From assembly GCA_027257055.1 (NCBI GenBank), contig JAPVLO010000097.1:6115001-6179000 (forward strand): DNA of 64,000 nt. The letters run 5' to 3'. A program made the translations under genes and the position numbers. Origin of the DNA: Cephalopachus bancanus (taxonomy: Eukaryota > Chordata > Mammalia > Primates > Tarsiidae). Of this stretch, positions 59,631-64,000 are shown piece after piece. The notes beneath the pieces are model-generated. The model made no database searches. It was not told the DNA's origin and saw only the letters and a program-made list of their open reading frames with translations. Every line of letters starts with the position of its first letter. The first letter of the stretch is position 1.

Positions 59631-60309
59631 CTTAGTTAATAGAACTACTGAAACTTAGCTAAAGACATGCAAATTATGCATCACTCAGTCCACTATAGGA
59701 GTAGAGAACAGCTAACTTTAAAAAAATAATAATTATTATAATTCAACATTTATTGAATGCTTACTATATACCAGGCACTGTACCAAATAGTGTAGGTATT
59801 TGGTATTACATAATGCAGCCCTCAATCAGTCCTACAAAGGAGGTATTTAGTTACCAATTCACTCAGAAATGTTGACCACATACCTCCTATGTGACAAATA
59901 CAATGCTAAACACTCGGCTACAGTGGTGAACAAAATGGAAGCTGATGATAATCTCAAAAGACACAATTTTGAATGCCATAATTCCCAATGTTGAAATCCC
60001 AAAAATATAATTCTAAAAATATATATTTTTAAATTTTTTTAAATTTTTTTACATTTTCAAAAGGGGATTTATTCGAGATACATATAAAAACACAACAGAA
60101 CACTTCATAGGCAATTTTACACAACAAAATAGACAAATAATAATATAAACACAATAGGAAAGAAGACAATAATTATTCTGTTCAAATAATTAAAATAGAC
60201 AATAATAATATACATATTTTTGCAAGCATAAACATATACATGAATGGCAGTTATATGGGTCTAACAGTTGTGAGCAGACAAACTGTATTCATAAAGAAAC
60301 AGAAGGCAA

Positions 60310-60475
60310 GCTCAGTGGCTCAGGCCAGACACAGTGGCTCATACCTGTAATCCTAGCACTTTGAGAAGCACTTTGAGAAGCCAAGGTGGGAGGATCGCTT
60401 GAGACCAGGCATTCAAGACCAGCATGGGTAGCAAAACGAGACCCTATCTCTAAAAAAAAAGAAAGAAAGAAAGAA
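60310..60475 (+). mobile_element. Alu-like left monomer inside the MULE
   Basis: GGCCAGACACAGTGGCTCATACCTG to ACCCTATCTCTAAAAAA, ending in (GAAA)n; one arm only. AGCACTTTGAGA is repeated in tandem at 60355-60378. Confidence 0.8.
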
Positions 60476-61119
60476 ATGTTTTAACCAAAAAGAGAAATAT
60501 GTGAATGTGTGCCACTATGGTTGGTAATTGTGTATATCCAGCTTCACAACTGTAGTCCACAGAAATACCATGATGAACAACCAAAATCTTTTGATGACAT
60601 CAAATCAAAAATAGTGATGGGTCACCAGTGCATTGTCACCACACCACTCTCCCAAAGAGCCAAGAGCTCAAGAAATGTTATCTTTCATAAATGGAGATGT
60701 ACAAAAAGGATATCTCTTAATTTATTAAGGAAGTTTCAAAGTTTTTACATATACACAGTGCTTACACACAACGTCAATGTTAAAATAATTTCACCTCTCA
60801 AATCAAGTTTGCAAAAAAAACTATGTAAAATAAATGAGAATTATCTAAAACTCTCTTCACCTCCAGTATTGGAAACGATGAGAGAATGAATATAATAGCA
60901 TAGCAAGCTGTAAAAAGAAAAATTATAATAATGCTGAAAATTTTAATATAGTGGGGAAAAACAAAAAACAAGGGGAAAGAAAATACATATAAAAAAGGGT
61001 ATTACAGAGATATAATATGGGCAACTTCATGAGATCATCCATAAGAGCTGGCTGACACAATCATTAACTATATTTTGACATCTTGCATCCAGATGAATAA
61101 GCTGCTTTTTTTTTTCCTT

Positions 61120-61207
61120 TTGGAAAATGGGTCTTTTCAGTGAATATATACACATACATTTTCTTGGAAAATGGGTCTTTTCAGTGAATATGCACACATT
61201 CATTTTC
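61120..61207. repeat. 44-bp tandem duplication, two copies
   Basis: TTGGAAAATGGGTCTTTTCAG followed by TGAATAT and an ACACAT part ending CATTTTC, at 61120-61163 and again at 61164-61207, with a few differences. Confidence 0.9.
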
Positions 61208-61373
61208 CACATAAACCTGCTTTTTAAAAAAATTATACTATAATTTGATATTCACTAGCATGTGCATTCCCTATTAAATTTTTCCACCTTCTGTGCCTTG
61301 TTTTAGGTACACAGAAATCCATTCTACATGCACTCACATACAGATCACAGATTTGGCAGAAGCAATGCTGGTC

Positions 61374-61500
61374 ACCGGCTGGGTACAGCAGCTAATGCCT
61401 ATAATCCCAGCACTTTAGGAGGCTGAGGTAGGAAGATCACTTGAGACCAAGAGTTCATGACTAGCCCGGGCAACAAAGCAAGACCTCATCTTTATAACAA
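61374..61500 (+). mobile_element. Alu-like left monomer inside the MULE
   Basis: GGCTGGGTACAGCAGCTAATGCC to AGACCTCATCTTTATAAC; one arm, diverged. Confidence 0.8.
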
Positions 61501-61531
61501 CTTTTTAAAAAAAATAAAATTTTAAAAAAAT

Positions 61532-61863
61532 TTATGATCCAACAGTAACACCACTGCCTGAGTGTCTTCTTATCCTATTGTGCACATAATTATTTTCTAA
61601 CCAGTCAGTAACTTCACTGGCTTCTTTAGGCAAATGTAACTTTAATTTATTAAAAGTTCCTGTAATTTCATCAGCTGGAAGGAATACCAGTGCACAAATG
61701 ATGCATTTTATAACTGAAGTTCTTGTGCTTGCCACATTGCATGGCCAAACCACTCATATGAATTTACCACCAAATGTACTGGTCTGAATGAAAAAATCTT
61801 TACCAAAACAACTTGAGATTCACTTTTAGAAGCCTTGATTATACCTAATTCCAAATCTGTCAT
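61532..61863 (-). pseudogene. MULE transposase fragment, frameshifted
   Basis: Minus strand. From 61863 down it reads MTDLELGIIKASKSE, matching the second catalytic aspartate region of MULE transposases. After a frame change, 61753-61532 reads VIKCIICALVFLPADEITG, then FNKLKLHLPKEASEVTDWLE and NNYVHNRIRRHSG, the typical ALAFVP...LEDTYIGR-like block after the catalytic core. The C-H motif that normally lies between is not readable. Several frame breaks, so not a host gene. Confidence 0.75.
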
Positions 61864-62065
61864 TATGGTTTGGAGATTACATTGAAATCCATTTTATTCT
61901 TCATAAAGAAAATAACAAGGTAATAGTTCTGACTAACATGACACAACTATTCTGTGATTGTGATTTTCAGGATTTTAGACATTAAGGATTTTAAACTTTA
62001 GGGAGTTTGATCTGTAGGAATTTCAACAATTGGGATTATGACATTAAGGACTGCGTCTTTCAGTA

Positions 62066-64000
62066 TAATGATCTATAACCGTAAAAACCAGAGTAGTGCA
62101 AAAGGCATATATGAATTAAATAATCACAAATAAACATGCAACTACAACAGAAATGCTATGGAAAAAAGGCACCATGTGTTATGACATCATTTACAAGGAC
62201 AGTAAACCTAATCAGGGAGGGCTCCTTTGTAGAAGGGGTATTTGAAATGAGATGTGAAGGTTGTGTAGGAGTTAAGTAGGTGAAGAGGGAGGTAAAAAGG
62301 GCCCTGGAACATAAGGAAGCATGAGAAAATCCCAGAAGAGCAAAAGTGAGAGTGAGAGACCCAAAGTCAAGACCTGTTAAGGAAGAGATCCTGGATTCAA
62401 ATCCAGGTGTCTGTAACATGTGAGTCCAAGCTATTAACCTCTATGTCATAATGCTTCCAATACCCAAGAGCATTTATCTTATATACTCTTTGAGCTAAAT
62501 GGCAATCAACTCAAAACTGAGTTCTTAGCCTCTGAAGTGCACACAATAGGTATTTGAAAAAGATCTCTCCAATGGGAGTTACATCATTCTTTCCCTTATT
62601 TTCACTAATTTGACTGCATGCATTGGCACTAAAATTTTTTAAAAGAAATATATATTTAATAGTAAAAATTGTTTCATTCAGTATTCCCACTATCAGTTCT
62701 CACTCTAGAATGAGAGTGAAATGGACAGCATATTCAGTTGGTTTTACTCTGGCCAGCCTGAGTGATACCCTCTCATCAAGAAAGCCAAGGTTCTGGGGGT
62801 TCTAGATACATATTCAATAATATTTTCCATAATCATAAGCTGTGTTTCCTGAACAAGTACAGTCCTTTCCACTTTCATGCCCAGGGGCAGGTCTTTGTGC
62901 CTTCATCAATCTGCACAGACTTGCTGGGATACACATTTGTCCCCACACTAGACCTTGACTTCCTCAAGGGCACTAATGATGCTCTAGTTACAGATATGCA
63001 TCTTCCAAAAGCCCAACAGATAGCAGGTCTTCATTAAATTTTTGTGAATCAGTGAAGGAAATTTTATTTACATTGTTAAGTTACTTATCCAGAAGATTCA
63101 TGTTCTTCACATGGGCCAGAGATAGACTCTGAGCACAACAGGCATATTGACAATGAGCCTCCTTTGCCAATCCAGAAGATTCCAGTGTTTAAAAGAACTG
63201 CCAATCCATTAACAAGCCTCTGGTCAGAAGGCTCACAGGACGAATCCCAGACTCTAGACAGAGCCTGAGAGATGACACCTACCAATGTGCTTCCTCAGCA
63301 GGGGCCTGGGCACACCCAAGGCACTGCACTCTCACCCCATCCACAGCAATTCACAGGCTTCAGTGTGGGAGGGGTGGGCATCAGAATTGGCAGAGCACTG
63401 CCTGGGACCCTGGGAAAGAAATTTTGGAGTTTGTGATAAGAATGGGCAATTGGTGATGAATTCTGTGCTTGAAGAGATCCTCAAGTTGATCTTCCACATC
63501 CTCCAGAAGTCAAGGTTAGAAACAACACACCAAGGGTTGGGCTGTTATGAAGAGCAAGCTAAAAGGAAAACAGCCTTAATGTGCACTTAACTCTCTCTCC
63601 TCACACTGAACCAAGACCTGGAGGGAAGAGTGCAATCTTTTCCAGCAACTGGAAGACAAAAGTAGATCCTGGCCCTGGAGAAGGAAGAACTATGGCTGAA
63701 AATCTAGGCTGAAAATGATGTATGCTTTTGATTAGGCCTCAAACCTTGATGCTGCTGAGTTAGAATCAATGAGCTGACTAGTCCTCAAGACCCATGATCC
63801 CTTGCAGCTTCTCCTTACGCAGATGACACTCCAACCTGGTTGGGCATGAACAAGGACAGCATCACAGAGGGGAGGGAAAAGATTGGATCTGGCACAGAAA
63901 ACTTCCTCTCCAACATCCAGGACATAAGAGGCAACTAAGAGTGGCAGAGTTGCCAAGGCTTACCTTTGGGGAAAATATTACATTTAAAAAATCATGTCTC
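62066..64000. other. Intergenic, nothing recognised beyond a weak MIR
   Basis: 62380-62460 (CCTGGATTCAAATCCAGGTGTCTG) may be a MIR remnant. The rest, with several frames of 60-100 codons and no domains, contains no gene I can support. Confidence 0.35.

Larger units (their letters stand above)
59950..62065 (-). mobile_element. MULE (Mutator-like) DNA transposon relic with terminal inverted repeats
   Basis: The ends are inverted copies: the left (about 59953-60000) reads AAAAGACACAATTTTGAATG then CCATAATTCCCAATGTTGAAAT, and the reverse complement of the right (about 62015-62062) reads GAAAGACGCAGTCCTTAATG then TCATAATCCCAATTGTTGAAAT, about three quarters identical. The minus strand between them carries MULE-type transposase pieces. 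Ricksha-type elements are the mammalian MULEs I know; the family was not confirmed. Alu-like monomers and a 44-bp tandem duplication sit inside. Target duplications not resolved. Confidence 0.72.

Noticed and set aside
60509..60889. 126-codon plus-strand frame
   Set aside because: Lies opposite the minus-strand coding side of the MULE relic and has no recognisable domain.

Overview
The window is nuclear DNA of a primate, most likely a strepsirrhine (lemur or loris group). Alu elements are abundant, but many have a form not typical of monkeys and apes: left arms reading CTCGGTGGCTCAGCCTGTAAT, right arms with CGCCGGAGCCCAGCAGGTCGAGG, and a TCCAACTCAAAA end. A 6.4 kb L1 and several truncated L1 copies share a 3' end (ACCCTGAATTGTACCCCACATC) that is also unlike the human L1PA type. 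The species is inferred, not proven.

One protein-coding gene is visible: aquaporin-4 (AQP4), on the + strand from about 32.3 to 45.4 kb. The first coding exon (M1 start) ends at 32432. The M23 exon is 35543-35957, and three more coding exons follow at 37113-37277, 37554-37634 and 40977-41252, with the stop at 41253. The exons join in frame to 323 residues (M1) or 301 (M23), the lengths known for human AQP4. Both NPA motifs, the aromatic/arginine filter, the two N-terminal palmitoylation cysteines and the C-terminal SSV PDZ ligand are present. Three translational-control features can be read directly: a 10-codon upstream ORF whose stop overlaps the M1 start codon, a weaker start context at M1 than at M23, and a TGA-CTAG stop followed by 28 in-frame sense codons (the readthrough isoform AQP4ex). 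The 3'UTR is about 4.1 kb and free of Alu and L1 copies.

Regions. 1-32.2 kb is repeat-rich intergenic DNA. It holds a full-length but inactivated L1 (579-6999) with 12-bp target duplications; Alus; older L1 3' ends; MaLR LTRs (MLT1, MST); a MER5-like element; a hAT-like relic split by an LTR; and an internally deleted mariner/Tc1-type element nested in an old L1. 32.2-45.4 kb is AQP4, with a CpG-rich patch in its first intron and one Alu in intron 1. 45.4-64 kb is intergenic again: MIR and L2 relics, a cluster of CpG-rich Alus, a decayed mariner transposase, an MLT1-like LTR, and at 59.95-62.06 kb a MULE (Mutator-like) transposon relic with terminal inverted repeats and recognisable transposase on the minus strand.

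No tRNA, rRNA, CRISPR or prokaryotic-type features were seen. Repeat family names are by recognition only; boundaries without target duplications are approximate to tens of bases.
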